A DNA stretch of 64,000 bases from Hippophae tibetana (Eukaryota > Streptophyta > Magnoliopsida > Rosales > Elaeagnaceae), in assembly GCA_037013495.1 (NCBI GenBank), contig CM072801.1, positions 111,607,816 through 111,671,815 of the forward strand, in the 5' to 3' direction. Below are positions 22,825-37,060 of this stretch, in pieces. Within the stretch, counting starts at the first letter, position 1. Every line of letters starts with the position of its first letter. A program made the position numbers and the translations under genes. The notes under the pieces are model-generated. The model saw only the letters and a program-made list of their open reading frames with translations, ran no database searches and had not been told where the DNA came from.

Positions 22825-25800
22825 GAAATTGTGTCCTTAAAGTCTTGTCTTTTATTTCAATTTTGTTGACATTGTTTTCCACTTTGGATTTCATTTCTTA
22901 TTTTTCTTTAAAATCTCATTTCTTTTACATTTCTTTGTTTTATGTGTTCCACCTTTCTTTGTTCTTGAGAAAAACAAGAGAGCTAATACAGATCACAGTG
23001 TAAAAACAAAAAGAGGGTATTAATTGGGGTTGTAACTTAAAACTGTTATAACTTTTAATTTGTGCCTCGAAATGAGTACTATAACATATAAAATCTGAAG
23101 CTCGTACCGATACCTAAAATCGCACAGTATCAAAAGTATATTTCCCCACTTTTGTCAACCCAAATTTCATGGTTCATACTACATAATGATGTCTTAAACT
23201 TTGGTCGCACCTTATTTCATTGTAATGTGTTCTTGCCCTTTATGATTTCAATTTTTTCATCTTAGCCATATTCTTATTAATTCAATCTTTCTTATTCCTG
23301 TGAGTTCCAGTGTTCTTAGGTTGTCCGCAAAAGGGATTCGCATCGTTTGTGATCATAACCTTGGTTGCTGAAAATAGTGTATCTATCTTCACATATCTAT
23401 TTTTTGAATTTTAGATTTAAAAAATTTTGTGCTTTTAAGCGTTTATCCTCTCTTAAGTCACAAATTAAAAAGTGAGAAAGAAATTGTGTCCTTAAAGTAT
23501 TGGCTTTTATTTCAATTTTGTTGACATTGTTTTCCACTTTGGATTTCATATCTTATTTTTCTTCAAAATATCGTTATCTTTTACTTTTCTTTGTTTTATG
23601 TGTTCCACCTTTCTTTCTTCTTGAGAAAAACAAGAGAGCTAATACAGTTCACAGTGTAAAAACAAAAAGAAGGTATTAATTATGGTTGTAACTTAAAACT
23701 GTTATAACTTTTAATTTGTTCATCGAAATGACTACTATAATATATCAAATCTGAAGCTCGTTCCGTTACCTTAAAACGCACCAGAGCAAAAGTATATTTC
23801 CCCACTTTTGTCAACCCAAATTTCATGGTTCATAATACATAATGATGTCTTAAACTTTGGTCGCACCTTATTTCGTTGTAATGTGTTCTTGCCCTTTAGG
23901 ATTTCAATTAGTTCATCTTAACCATATTCTTAGTAATTGAATCTTTCTTATTCCTTTGAGTTCGAGTGTTCTTAGGTTGTCCGCAAAAGGGATTCGCATC
24001 GTTTGTGATCATAACCTTGGTTGCTGAAAATAGTGTATCTATGTTCACATATCTATTTTTTGAATTTTAGATTTAAAAACTTTTGTGCTTTGAAGCGTTT
24101 ATCCTCTCTTAACTCACAAATTAAAAATAGAGAAAGAAATTGTGTCCTTAAAGTATTGTATTTTATTTAAATTGTTTTGACATTGTTTTCCACTTTAGAA
24201 TTCATATCTTATTTTTCTTTAAAATCTCGTTATCTTTTACTTTTCTTTGTTTTATGTTTTCCACCTTTCTTTCTTCTTGAGAAAAACAAGAGAGCTAATA
24301 CAGTTCAGAGTGTAAAAACAAAAAGAAGGTATTAATTGGGGTTGTAACTTAAAACTGTTATAACTTTTAATTTGTGCCTCGAAATGAGTACTATAACATA
24401 TAAAATCTGAAGCTCGTACCGATACCTAAAATCGCACAGTATCAAAAGTATATTTCCCCACTTTTATCAACCCAAATTTCATGGTTCATACTACATAATG
24501 ATGTCTTAAACATTGGTCGCACCTTATTTCATTGTAATGTGTTCTTGCCCTTTATGATTTCAATTTTTTCATCTTAGCCATATACTTATTAATTCAATCT
24601 TTCTTATTCCTTTGAGTTCCAGTGTTCTTAGGTTGTCCGCAAAAGGGATTCGCATCGTTTGTGATCATAACCTTGGTTGCTGAAAATAGTGTATCTATGT
24701 TCACATATCTATTTTTTGAATTTTAGATTTAAAAAATTTTGTGCTTTGAAGCGTTTATCCTCTCTTAAGTCACAAATTAAAAAGAGAGAAAGAAATTGTG
24801 TCCTTAAAGTATTGTCTTTTATTTCAATTTTGTTGACATTGTTTTCCACTTTGGATTTCATATCTTATTTTTCTTCAAAATATCGTTATCTTTTACTTTT
24901 CTTTGTTTTATGTGTTCCACCTTTCTTTCTTCTTGAGAAAAACAAGAGAGCTAATACAGTTCACAGTGTAAAAACAAAAAGAAGGTATTAATTATGGTTG
25001 TAACTTAAAACTGTTATAACTTTTAATTTGTTCATCGAAATGACTACTATAATATATCAAATCTGAAGCTCGTTCCGTTACCTTAAAACGCACCAGAGCA
25101 AAAGTATATTTCCCCACTTTTGTCAACCCAAATTTCATGGTTCATAATACATAATGATGTCTTAAACTTTGGTCGCACCTTATTTCGTTGTAATCTGTTC
25201 TTGCCCTTTAGGATTTCAATTAGTTCATCTTAGCCATATTCTTAGTAATTCAATCTTTCTTATTCATTTGAGTTGCAGTGTTCTTAGGTTGTCCGCAAAG
25301 GGGATTCACATCGTTTGGGATCATAACCTTGGTTGCTGAAAATAGCGTATCTATCTTCACATATTTATTTTTTGAATTTTAGATTTAAAAAATTTTGTGC
25401 TTTGAAGGTTTTCTCCTCTCTTAAGGTACAAATTAAAAAAAAGAGAAATAAATTGTGTCCTTAAAGTCTTGTCTGTTATTTAAATTTTTTTGACATTGTT
25501 TTCCAATTTGGAATTCATATCTTATTTTTCTTTAAAATCTCGTTATCTTTTACTTTTCTTTGTTTTATGTTTTCCACCTTTCTTTCTTCTTGAGAAAAAC
25601 AAGAGAGCTATTACAGTTAATAGTGTAAAAACAAAATGAAGGTTTTAATTGGGGTTGTAACTTAAAACTGTTATAACTTTTAATTTGTGCCTCGAAATAA
25701 GTACTATAACATATAAAATCTGAAGCTCGTACCGATACCTAAAATCGCACAGTATCAAAAGTATATTTCCCCACTTTTATCAACCCAAATTTCATGGTTC

Positions 25801-26100
25801 ATACTACGTAATGATGTCTTAAACATTGGTCGCACCTTATTTCATTGTAATGTGTTCTTGCCCTTTATGATTTCAATTTTTTCATCTTAGCCATATATTT
25901 ATTAATTCAATCTTTCTTATTCCTTTGAGTTCCAGTGTTCTTAGGTTGTCCGCAAAAGGGATTCGCATCGTTTGTGATCATAAACTTGGTTGCTGAAAAT
26001 AGTGTATCTATGTTCACATATCTATTTTTTAAATTTTAGATTTAAAAAATTTTGTGCTTTGAACCGTTTATCCTCTCTTAAGTCAAAAATTAAAAAGAGA
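21511..26100 (+). repeat. 4590-bp seven-monomer unit, copy 1
   Basis: Every line compared with the sequence 4590 bp further on was identical, including private variants such as TCTTCAACTTTGG, ATACTACGTAATG and CTCGAAATAAG. Identity starts at about 21511, just after a mismatch at 21510. Confidence 0.85.
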
Positions 26101-29100
26101 GAAAGAAATTGTGTCCTTAAAGTCTTGTCTTTTATTTCAATTTTGTTGACATTGTTTTCCACTTTGGATTTCATTTCTTATTTTTCTTTAAAATCTCATT
26201 ATCTTTTACATTTCTTTGTTTTATGTGTTCCACCTTTCTTTGTTCTTGAGAAAAACAAGAGAGCTAATACAGATCACAGTGTAAAAAAAAAGAAGGTATT
26301 AATTGGGGTTGTAACTTAAAACTGTTATAACTTTTAATTTGTGCCTCGAAATGAGTACTATAACATATAAAATCTGAAGCTCGTACCGATACCTAAAATC
26401 GCACAGTATCAAAAGTATATTTCCCCACTTTTGTCAACCCAAATTTCATGGTTCATACTACATAATGATGTCTTCAACTTTGGTCGCACCTAATTTCATT
26501 GTAATGTGTTCTTGCCCTTTATGATTTCAATTTTTTCATCTTAGCCATATACTTATTAATTCAATCTTTCTTATTCCTTTGAGTTCCAGTGTTCTTAGGT
26601 TGTCCGAAAAAGGGATTCGCATCGTTTGTGATCATAACCTTAATTGCTGAAAATAGTGTATCTATCTTCACATATCTATTTTTTGAATTTTAGATTTAAA
26701 AAATTTTGTGCTTTGAAGGTTTTCTCCTCTCTTAAGTCACAAATTAAAAAGAGAGAAAGAAATTGTGTCCTTAAAGTATTGTCTTTTATTTCAATTTTGT
26801 TGACATTGTTTTCCACTTTGGATTTCATATCTTATTTTTCTTCAAAATATCGTTATCTTTTACTTTTCTTTGTTTTATGTGTTCCACCTTTCTTTCTTCT
26901 TGAGAAAAACAAGAGAGCTAATACAGATCACAGTGTAAAAACAAAAAGAAGGTATTAATTATGGTTGTAACTTAAAACTGTTATAACTTTTAATTTGTTC
27001 ATCGAAATGACTACTATAATATATCAAATCTGAAGCTCGTTCCGTTACCTTAAAACGCACCAGAGCAAAAGTATATTTCCCCACTTTTGTCAACCCAAAT
27101 TTCATGGTTCATAATACATAATGATGTCTTAAACTTTGGTCGCACCTTATTTCGTTGTAATGTGTTCTTGCCCTTTAGGATTTCAATTTGTTCATCTTAG
27201 CCATATTCATAGTAATTGAATCTTTCTTGTTCCTTTGAGTTCCTGTGTTCTTAGGTTGTCCGCAAAAGAGATTCGCATTGTTTGGGATAATAGCTTTGGT
27301 TGCTGAAAATAGTGTATCTATCTTCATATATCAATTTTTTGAATTTTAGATTTGAAAAATTTTGTGCTTTGAAGGTTTTCTCCTCTCTTAAGTCACAAAT
27401 TAAAAAAAGAGAAAGAAATTGTGTCCTTAAAGTCTTGTCTTTTATTTCAATTTTGTTGACATTGTTTTCCACTTTGGATTTCATTTCTTATTTTTCTTTA
27501 AAATCTCATTTCTTTTACATTTCTTTGTTTTATGTGTTCCACCTTTCTTTGTTCTTGAGAAAAACAAGAGAGCTAATACAGATCACAGTGTAAAAACAAA
27601 AAGAGGGTATTAATTGGGGTTGTAACTTAAAACTGTTATAACTTTTAATTTGTGCCTCGAAATGAGTACTATAACATATAAAATCTGAAGCTCGTACCGA
27701 TACCTAAAATCGCACAGTATCAAAAGTATATTTCCCCACTTTTGTCAACCCAAATTTCATGGTTCATACTACATAATGATGTCTTAAACTTTGGTCGCAC
27801 CTTATTTCATTGTAATGTGTTCTTGCCCTTTATGATTTCAATTTTTTCATCTTAGCCATATTCTTATTAATTCAATCTTTCTTATTCCTGTGAGTTCCAG
27901 TGTTCTTAGGTTGTCCGCAAAAGGGATTCGCATCGTTTGTGATCATAACCTTGGTTGCTGAAAATAGTGTATCTATCTTCACATATCTATTTTTTGAATT
28001 TTAGATTTAAAAAATTTTGTGCTTTTAAGCGTTTATCCTCTCTTAAGTCACAAATTAAAAAGTGAGAAAGAAATTGTGTCCTTAAAGTATTGGCTTTTAT
28101 TTCAATTTTGTTGACATTGTTTTCCACTTTGGATTTCATATCTTATTTTTCTTCAAAATATCGTTATCTTTTACTTTTCTTTGTTTTATGTGTTCCACCT
28201 TTCTTTCTTCTTGAGAAAAACAAGAGAGCTAATACAGTTCACAGTGTAAAAACAAAAAGAAGGTATTAATTATGGTTGTAACTTAAAACTGTTATAACTT
28301 TTAATTTGTTCATCGAAATGACTACTATAATATATCAAATCTGAAGCTCGTTCCGTTACCTTAAAACGCACCAGAGCAAAAGTATATTTCCCCACTTTTG
28401 TCAACCCAAATTTCATGGTTCATAATACATAATGATGTCTTAAACTTTGGTCGCACCTTATTTCGTTGTAATGTGTTCTTGCCCTTTAGGATTTCAATTA
28501 GTTCATCTTAACCATATTCTTAGTAATTGAATCTTTCTTATTCCTTTGAGTTCGAGTGTTCTTAGGTTGTCCGCAAAAGGGATTCGCATCGTTTGTGATC
28601 ATAACCTTGGTTGCTGAAAATAGTGTATCTATGTTCACATATCTATTTTTTGAATTTTAGATTTAAAAACTTTTGTGCTTTGAAGCGTTTATCCTCTCTT
28701 AACTCACAAATTAAAAATAGAGAAAGAAATTGTGTCCTTAAAGTATTGTATTTTATTTAAATTGTTTTGACATTGTTTTCCACTTTAGAATTCATATCTT
28801 ATTTTTCTTTAAAATCTCGTTATCTTTTACTTTTCTTTGTTTTATGTTTTCCACCTTTCTTTCTTCTTGAGAAAAACAAGAGAGCTAATACAGTTCAGAG
28901 TGTAAAAACAAAAAGAAGGTATTAATTGGGGTTGTAACTTAAAACTGTTATAACTTTTAATTTGTGCCTCGAAATGAGTACTATAACATATAAAATCTGA
29001 AGCTCGTACCGATACCTAAAATCGCACAGTATCAAAAGTATATTTCCCCACTTTTATCAACCCAAATTTCATGGTTCATACTACATAATGATGTCTTAAA

Positions 29101-30690
29101 CATTGGTCGCACCTTATTTCATTGTAATGTGTTCTTGCCCTTTATGATTTCAATTTTTTCATCTTAGCCATATACTTATTAATTCAATCTTTCTTATTCC
29201 TTTGAGTTCCAGTGTTCTTAGGTTGTCCGCAAAAGGGATTCGCATCGTTTGTGATCATAACCTTGGTTGCTGAAAATAGTGTATCTATGTTCACATATCT
29301 ATTTTTTGAATTTTAGATTTAAAAAATTTTGTGCTTTGAAGCGTTTATCCTCTCTTAAGTCACAAATTAAAAAGAGAGAAAGAAATTGTGTCCTTAAAGT
29401 ATTGTCTTTTATTTCAATTTTGTTGACATTGTTTTCCACTTTGGATTTCATATCTTATTTTTCTTCAAAATATCGTTATCTTTTACTTTTCTTTGTTTTA
29501 TGTGTTCCACCTTTCTTTCTTCTTGAGAAAAACAAGAGAGCTAATACAGTTCACAGTGTAAAAACAAAAAGAAGGTATTAATTATGGTTGTAACTTAAAA
29601 CTGTTATAACTTTTAATTTGTTCATCGAAATGACTACTATAATATATCAAATCTGAAGCTCGTTCCGTTACCTTAAAACGCACCAGAGCAAAAGTATATT
29701 TCCCCACTTTTGTCAACCCAAATTTCATGGTTCATAATACATAATGATGTCTTAAACTTTGGTCGCACCTTATTTCGTTGTAATCTGTTCTTGCCCTTTA
29801 GGATTTCAATTAGTTCATCTTAGCCATATTCTTAGTAATTCAATCTTTCTTATTCATTTGAGTTGCAGTGTTCTTAGGTTGTCCGCAAAGGGGATTCACA
29901 TCGTTTGGGATCATAACCTTGGTTGCTGAAAATAGCGTATCTATCTTCACATATTTATTTTTTGAATTTTAGATTTAAAAAATTTTGTGCTTTGAAGGTT
30001 TTCTCCTCTCTTAAGGTACAAATTAAAAAAAAGAGAAATAAATTGTGTCCTTAAAGTCTTGTCTGTTATTTAAATTTTTTTGACATTGTTTTCCAATTTG
30101 GAATTCATATCTTATTTTTCTTTAAAATCTCGTTATCTTTTACTTTTCTTTGTTTTATGTTTTCCACCTTTCTTTCTTCTTGAGAAAAACAAGAGAGCTA
30201 TTACAGTTAATAGTGTAAAAACAAAATGAAGGTTTTAATTGGGGTTGTAACTTAAAACTGTTATAACTTTTAATTTGTGCCTCGAAATAAGTACTATAAC
30301 ATATAAAATCTGAAGCTCGTACCGATACCTAAAATCGCACAGTATCAAAAGTATATTTCCCCACTTTTATCAACCCAAATTTCATGGTTCATACTACGTA
30401 ATGATGTCTTAAACATTGGTCGCACCTTATTTCATTGTAATGTGTTCTTGCCCTTTATGATTTCAATTTTTTCATCTTAGCCATATATTTATTAATTCAA
30501 TCTTTCTTATTCCTTTGAGTTCCAGTGTTCTTAGGTTGTCCGCAAAAGGGATTCGCATCGTTTGTGATCATAAACTTGGTTGCTGAAAATAGTGTATCTA
30601 TGTTCACATATCTATTTTTTAAATTTTAGATTTAAAAAATTTTGTGCTTTGAACCGTTTATCCTCTCTTAAGTCAAAAATTAAAAAGAGA
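26101..30690 (+). repeat. 4590-bp seven-monomer unit, copy 2
   Basis: Directly adjoins copy 1. Identity ends by about 30714, where AGTATTG replaces AGTCTTG, so the two copies form one clean tandem duplication of seven monomers. Confidence 0.85.
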
Positions 30691-33600
30691 GAAAGAAATT
30701 GTGTCCTTAAAGTATTGTCTTTTATTTCAATTTTGTTGACATTGTTTTCCACTTTGGATTTCATATCTTATTTTTCTTCAAAATATCGTTATCTTTTACT
30801 TTTCTTTGTTTTATGTGTTCCACCTTTCTTTCTTCTTGAGAAAAACAAGAGAGCTACTACAGATCATAGTGTAAAAACAAAAAGAAGGTATTAATTATGG
30901 TTGTAACTTAAAACTGTTACAACTTTTAATTTGTTCATCGAAATGACTACTATAATATATCAAATCTGAAGCTCGTTCCGTTACCTTAAAACGCACCAGA
31001 GCAAAAGTATATTTCCCCACTTTTGTCAACCCAAATTTCATGGTTCATAATACATAATGATGTCTTAAACTTTGGCCGCACCTTATTTCGTTGTAATCTG
31101 TTCTTGCCCTTTAGGATTTCAATTAGTTCATCTTAACCATATTCTTAGTAATTCAATCTTTCTTATTTCTTTGAGTTCAAGTGTTCTTAGGTTGTCCGCA
31201 AAAGGGATTCGCATCGTTTGTGATCATAAGCTTGGTTGCTGAAAATAGTGTATCTATGTTGACATATCTATTTTTTGAATTTTAGATTTAAAAATTTTTG
31301 TGCTTTGAAGCGTTTATCCTCTCTTAAGTCACAAATTAAAAAGAGAGAAAGAAATTGTGTCCTTAAAGTATTGTCTTTTATTTCAATTTTGTTGACATTG
31401 TTTTCCACTTTGGATTTCATATCTTATTTTTCTTTAAAATATCGTTATCTTTTACTTTTCTTTGTTTTATGTGTTGCACCTTTCTTTCTTCTTGAGAAAA
31501 ACAAGAGAGCTAATACAGATCACAGTGTAAAAACAAAAAGAAGGTATTAATTATGGTTGTAACTTAAAACTGTTATAACTTTTAATTTGTTCATCGAAAT
31601 GACTACTATAATATATCAAATCTGAACCTCGTTCCGTTACCTTAAAACGCACCAGAGCAAAAGTATATTTCCCCACTTTTGTCAACCCAAATTTCATGGT
31701 TCATAATACATAATGATGTCTTAAACTTTGGTCGCACCTTATTTCGTTGTAATCTGTTCTTGCCCTTTAGGATTTCAATTAGTTCATCTTAGCCATATTC
31801 TTAGTAATTCAATCTTTCTTATTTATTTGAGTTGCAGTGTTCTTAGGTTGTCCGCAAAAGGGATTCGCATCGTTTGGGACCATAACCTTGGTTGCTGAAA
31901 ATAGCGTATCTATCTTCACATATTTATTTTTTGAATTTTAGATTTAAAAAATTTTGTGCTTTGAAGGTTTTCTCCTCTCTTAAGGTACAAATTAAAAAAA
32001 AGAGAAATAAATTTTGTCCTTAAAGTCTTGTCTGTTATTTAAATTTTTTTGACATTGTTTTCCAATTTGGAATTCATATCTTATTTTTCTTTAAAATCTC
32101 GTTATCTTTTACTTTTCTTTGTTTTATGTTTTCCACCTTTCTTTCTTCTTGAGAAAAACATGAGAGCTATTACAGTTAACAGTGTAAAAACAAAATGAAG
32201 GTTTTAATTGGGGTTGTAACTTAAAACTGTTATAACTTTTAATTTGTGCATCGAAATGACTACAATAATATATCAAATCTGAACCTCGTTCCGATACCTA
32301 AAACGCGACTGAGCAATAGTATATTTCCACACTTTTGTCAACCCAAATTTCATGGTTCATACTACATAATGATGTCTTAAACTTTAGTCGCACCTTATTT
32401 CCTTGTAATCTCTTCTTGCTCTTAAGGATTTCAATTTTTTCATCTTAACTATATTCTTAGTAATTCAATCTTTCTTGTTCCTTTGAGTTCCTGTGTTCTT
32501 AGGTTGTACGCAAAAGAGATGCGCATCGTTTGGGATAATAGAATTGGTTGCTGAAAATAGTGTATCTATCTTCACATATCTATTTTTTGAATTTTAGATT
32601 TGAAAAATTTTGGGCTTTGAAGGTTTTCTCCTCTCTTAAGGTACAAATTAAAAAAGAGAGAAAGAAATTGTGTCCTTAAAGTCTTGTCTTTTATTTCAAT
32701 TTTGTTGACATTGTTTTCCACTTTGGATTTCATATCTTATTTTTCTTTAAAAACTCATTATCTTTTACATTTTTTGTTTTATGTATTCCACCTTTCTTTG
32801 TTCTTGAGAAAAACAAGAGAGCTAATACAGTTCACAGTGTAAAAACAAAAAGAAGGTATTAATTATGGTTGTAACTTAAAACTGTTATAACTTTTAATTT
32901 GTGCATCGAAATGACTACTATAATATATCAAATCTGAACCTCGTTCCGATACCTAAAACGCGACTGAGCAATAGTATATTTCCACACTTTTGTCAACCCA
33001 AATTTCATGGTTCATACTACATAATGATGTCTTAAACTTTGGTCGCACCTTATTTCATTGTAATGTTTTCTTGCCCTTTAGGATTTCAATTTGTTCATCT
33101 TAGCCATATTCTTAGTAATTCAATCTTTCTTATTCCTTTGAGTTCCAGTGTTCTTAGGTTGTCTGCAAAAGGGATTCGCATCGTTTGGGATCATAACCTT
33201 GGTTGCTGAAAATTGTGTATCTATCTTCACATATCTATTTTTTGAATTTTAGATTTAAAAAATTTTGTGCTTGAAAGGTTTTCTCCTCTCTTAAGTCACA
33301 AATTAAAAAAGAGAAAGAAATTGTGTCCTTAAAGTATTATCTTTTATTTCAATTTGGTTGACATTGTTTTCCACTTTGGATTTCATATCTTATTTTTCTT
33401 CAAAATATCGTTATCTTTTACTTTTCTTTGTTTTATGTGTTCCACCTTTCTTTCTTCTTGAGAAAAACAAGAGAGCTAATACAGTTAACAGTGTAAAAAC
33501 AAAAAGAAGTTATTAATTGGGGTTGTAACTTAAAACTGTTATAACTTTTAATTTGTGCATCGAAATGACTACTATAATATATCAAATCTGAAGCTCGTTC

Positions 33601-36299
33601 CGTTACCTTAAAACGCACCAGAGCAAAAGTATATTTCCCCACTTTTGTCGACCCAAATTTCATGGTTCATACTACATAATGATGTCTTAAACTTTGGTCG
33701 CACCTTATTTCATTGTAATCACTTCTTGCTCTTTAGGATTTCAATTTGTTCATCTTAGCCATATTCTTAGTAATTCAATATTTCTTGTTCCTTTGAGTTG
33801 CAGTGTTCTTAGGTTGTCCGCAATGGGGATTCGCATCGTTTGGGATCATAACCTTGGTTGCTGAAAATAGCGTATCCATTTTCACATATTTATTTTTTGA
33901 ATTTTAGATTTAAAAAATTTTGTGCTTTGAAGGTTTTCTCCTCTCTTAAGGTACAAATTAAAAAAAAGAGAAATAAATTGTGTCCTTAAAGTCTTGTCTG
34001 TTATTTAAATTTTTTTGACATTGTTTTCCAATTTGGAATTCATATCTTATTTTTCTTTAAAATCTCGTTATCTTTTACTTTTCTTTGTTTTATGTGTTCC
34101 ACCTTTCTTTCTTCTTGAGAAAAACAAGAGAGCTAATACAGATCACAGTGTAAAAACAAAAAGAAGGTATTAATTATGGTTGTAACTTAAAACTGTTATA
34201 ACTTTTAATTGGTTCATCGAAATGACTACTATAATATATCAAATCTGAAGCTCGTTCCGTTACCTTAAAACGCACCAGAGCAAAAGTATATTTCCCCACT
34301 TTTGTCAACCCAAATTTCATGGTTCATAATACATAATGATGTCTTAAACTTTGGTCGCACCTTATTTCGTTGTAATCTGTTCTTGCCCTTTAGGATTTCA
34401 ATTAGTTCATCTTAGCCATATTCTTAGTAATTCAATCTTTCTTATTCATTTGAGTTGCAGTGTTCTTAGGTTGTCCGCAAAGGGGATTCGCATCGTTTGG
34501 GATCATAACCTTGGTTGCTGAAAATAGCGTTTCTATCTTCACATATTTATTTTTTGAATTTTAGATTTAAAAAATTTTGTGCTTTGAAGGTTTTCTCCTC
34601 TCTTAAGGTACAAATTAAAAAAAAGAGAAATAAATTGTGTCCTTAAAGTCTTGTCTGTTATTTAAATTTTTTTGACATTGTTTTCCAATTTGGAATTCAT
34701 ATCTTATTTTTCTTTAAAATCTCGTTATCTTTTACTTTTCTTTGTTTTATGTTTTCCACCTTTCTTTCTTCTTGAGAAAAACAAGATAGCTAATACAGAT
34801 CACAGTGTAAAAACAAAAGGAAGGTATTAATTGGGATTGTAACTTAAAACTGTTATAACTTTTAATTTGTGGCTCGAAATGAGTACTATAACATATAAAA
34901 TCTGAAGCTCGTACCGATACCTAAAATCGCACAGTATCAAAAGTATATTTCCCCACTTTTGTCAACCCAAATTTCATGGTTCATACTACATAATGATGTC
35001 TTAAACTTTGGTCGCACCTAATTTCATTGTAATGTGTTCTTCCCCTTTATGATTTCAATTTTTTCATCTTAGCCATATACTTATTAATTCAATCTTTCTT
35101 ATTCCTTTGAGTTCCAGTGTTCTTAGGTTGTCCGCAAAAGGGATTCGCATCGTTTGTGATCATAACCTTGGTTGCTGAAAATAGTGTATCTATCTTCACA
35201 TATCTATTTTTTGAATTTTAGATTTAAAAAATTTTGTGCTTTGAAGCGTTTATCCTCTCTTAAGTCACAAATTAAAAAGAGATAAAGAAATTGTGTCCTT
35301 AAAGTATTGGCTTTTATTTCAATTTTGTTGACATTGTTTTCCACTTTGGATTTCATATCTTATTTTTCTTCAAAATATCGTTATCTTTTACTTTTCTTTG
35401 TTTTATGTGTTCCACCTTTCTTTCTTCTTGACAAAAACAAGAGAGCTAATACAGTTTACAGTGTAAAAACAAAAAGAAGGTATTAATTATGGTTGTAACT
35501 TAAAACTGTTATAACTTTTAATTTGTTCATCGAAATGACTACTATAATATATCAAATCTGAAGCTCGTTCCGTTACCTTAAAACGCACCAGAGCAAAAGT
35601 ATATTTCCCCACTTTTGTCAACCCAAATTTCATGGTTCATAATACATAATGATGTCTTAAACTTTGGTCGCACCTTATTTCGTTGTAATTTGTTCTTGCC
35701 CTTTAGGATTTCAATTAGTTCATCTTAGCCATATTCTTAGTAATTCAATCTTTCTTATTCATTTGAGTTGCAGTGTTCTTAGGTTGTCCGCAATGGGGAT
35801 TCGCATCGTTTGGGATCATAACCTTGGTTGCTGAAAATAGCGTATCTATCTTCACATATTTATTTTTTGAATTTTAGATTTAAAAAATTTTGTGCTTTGA
35901 AGGTTTTCTCCTCTCTTAAGGTACAAATTAAAAAAAAGAGAAATAAATTGTGTCCTTAAAGTCTTGTCTATTATTTAAATTTTTTTGACATTGTTTTCCA
36001 ATTTGGAATTCATATCTTATTTTTCTTTAAAATCTCGTTATCTTTTACTTTTCTTTGTTTTATGTTTTCCACCTTTCTTTCTTCTTGAGAAAAACAAGAG
36101 AGCTATTACAGTTAACAGTGTAAAAACAAAATGAAGGTTTTAATTGGGGTTGTAACTTAAAACTGTTATAACTTTTAATTTGTGCATCGAAATGACTACT
36201 ATAATATATCAAATCTGAACCTCGTTCCGATACCTAAAACGCGACTGAGCAATAGTATATTTCCACACTTTTGTCAACCCAAATTTTATGGTTCATACT

Positions 36300-37060
36300 A
36301 CATAATGATGTCTTAAACTTTGGTCGCACCTTATTTCATTGTAATTTGTTCTTGCCCTTTACAATTTCAATTTGTTCATCTTAGCCATATTCATAGTAAT
36401 TGAATCTTTCTTGTTCCTTTGAGTTCCTGTGTTCTTAGGTTGTCCGTAAAAGAGATTCGCATTGTTTGGGATAATAGCATTGGTTGCTGAAAATAGTGTA
36501 TCTATCTTCACATATCAATTTTTTGAATTTTAGATTTGAAAAATTTTGTGCTTTGAAAGGTTTCTCCTCTCTTAAGTCACAAATTAAAAAATGAGAAAGA
36601 AATTGTGTCCTTAAAGTCTTGTCTTTCATTTCAATTTTGTTGACATTGTTTTCCACTTTGGATTTAATTTCTTATTTTTCTTTAAAATCTCATTATCTTT
36701 TACATTTCTTTGTTTTATGTGTTCCACCTTTCTTTGTTCTTGAGAAAAACAAGAGAGCTACTACAGTTCACAGTGTAAAAACAAAAAGAAGGTATTAATT
36801 GGGGTTGTAACTTAAAACTGTTATAACTTTTAATTTGTGCCTCGGAATGAGTACTATAACATATAAAATCTGAAGCTCGTACCGATACCTAAAATCGCAC
36901 AGTATCAAAAGTATATTTCCCCACTTTTGTCAACCCAAATTTCATGGTTCATACTACATAATGATGTCTTAAACTTTGGTCGCACCTTATTTCTTTGTAA
37001 TGTGTTCTTGCCCTTTATGATTTCAATTTTTTCATCTTAGCCATATTCTTATTAATTCAA
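36300..37060 (+). repeat. Segment repeated 36 monomers away (near 59900-60670)
   Basis: Rare variants GCTTTGAAAGGTTTC (36550, 60159), GTCTTTCATTTC, CTACTACAGTTC, CTCGGAATGAG and TTATTTCTTTGTAATG are shared in the same order about 23.6 kb apart. They appear together nowhere else that I noticed. Edges are approximate. Confidence 0.72.
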
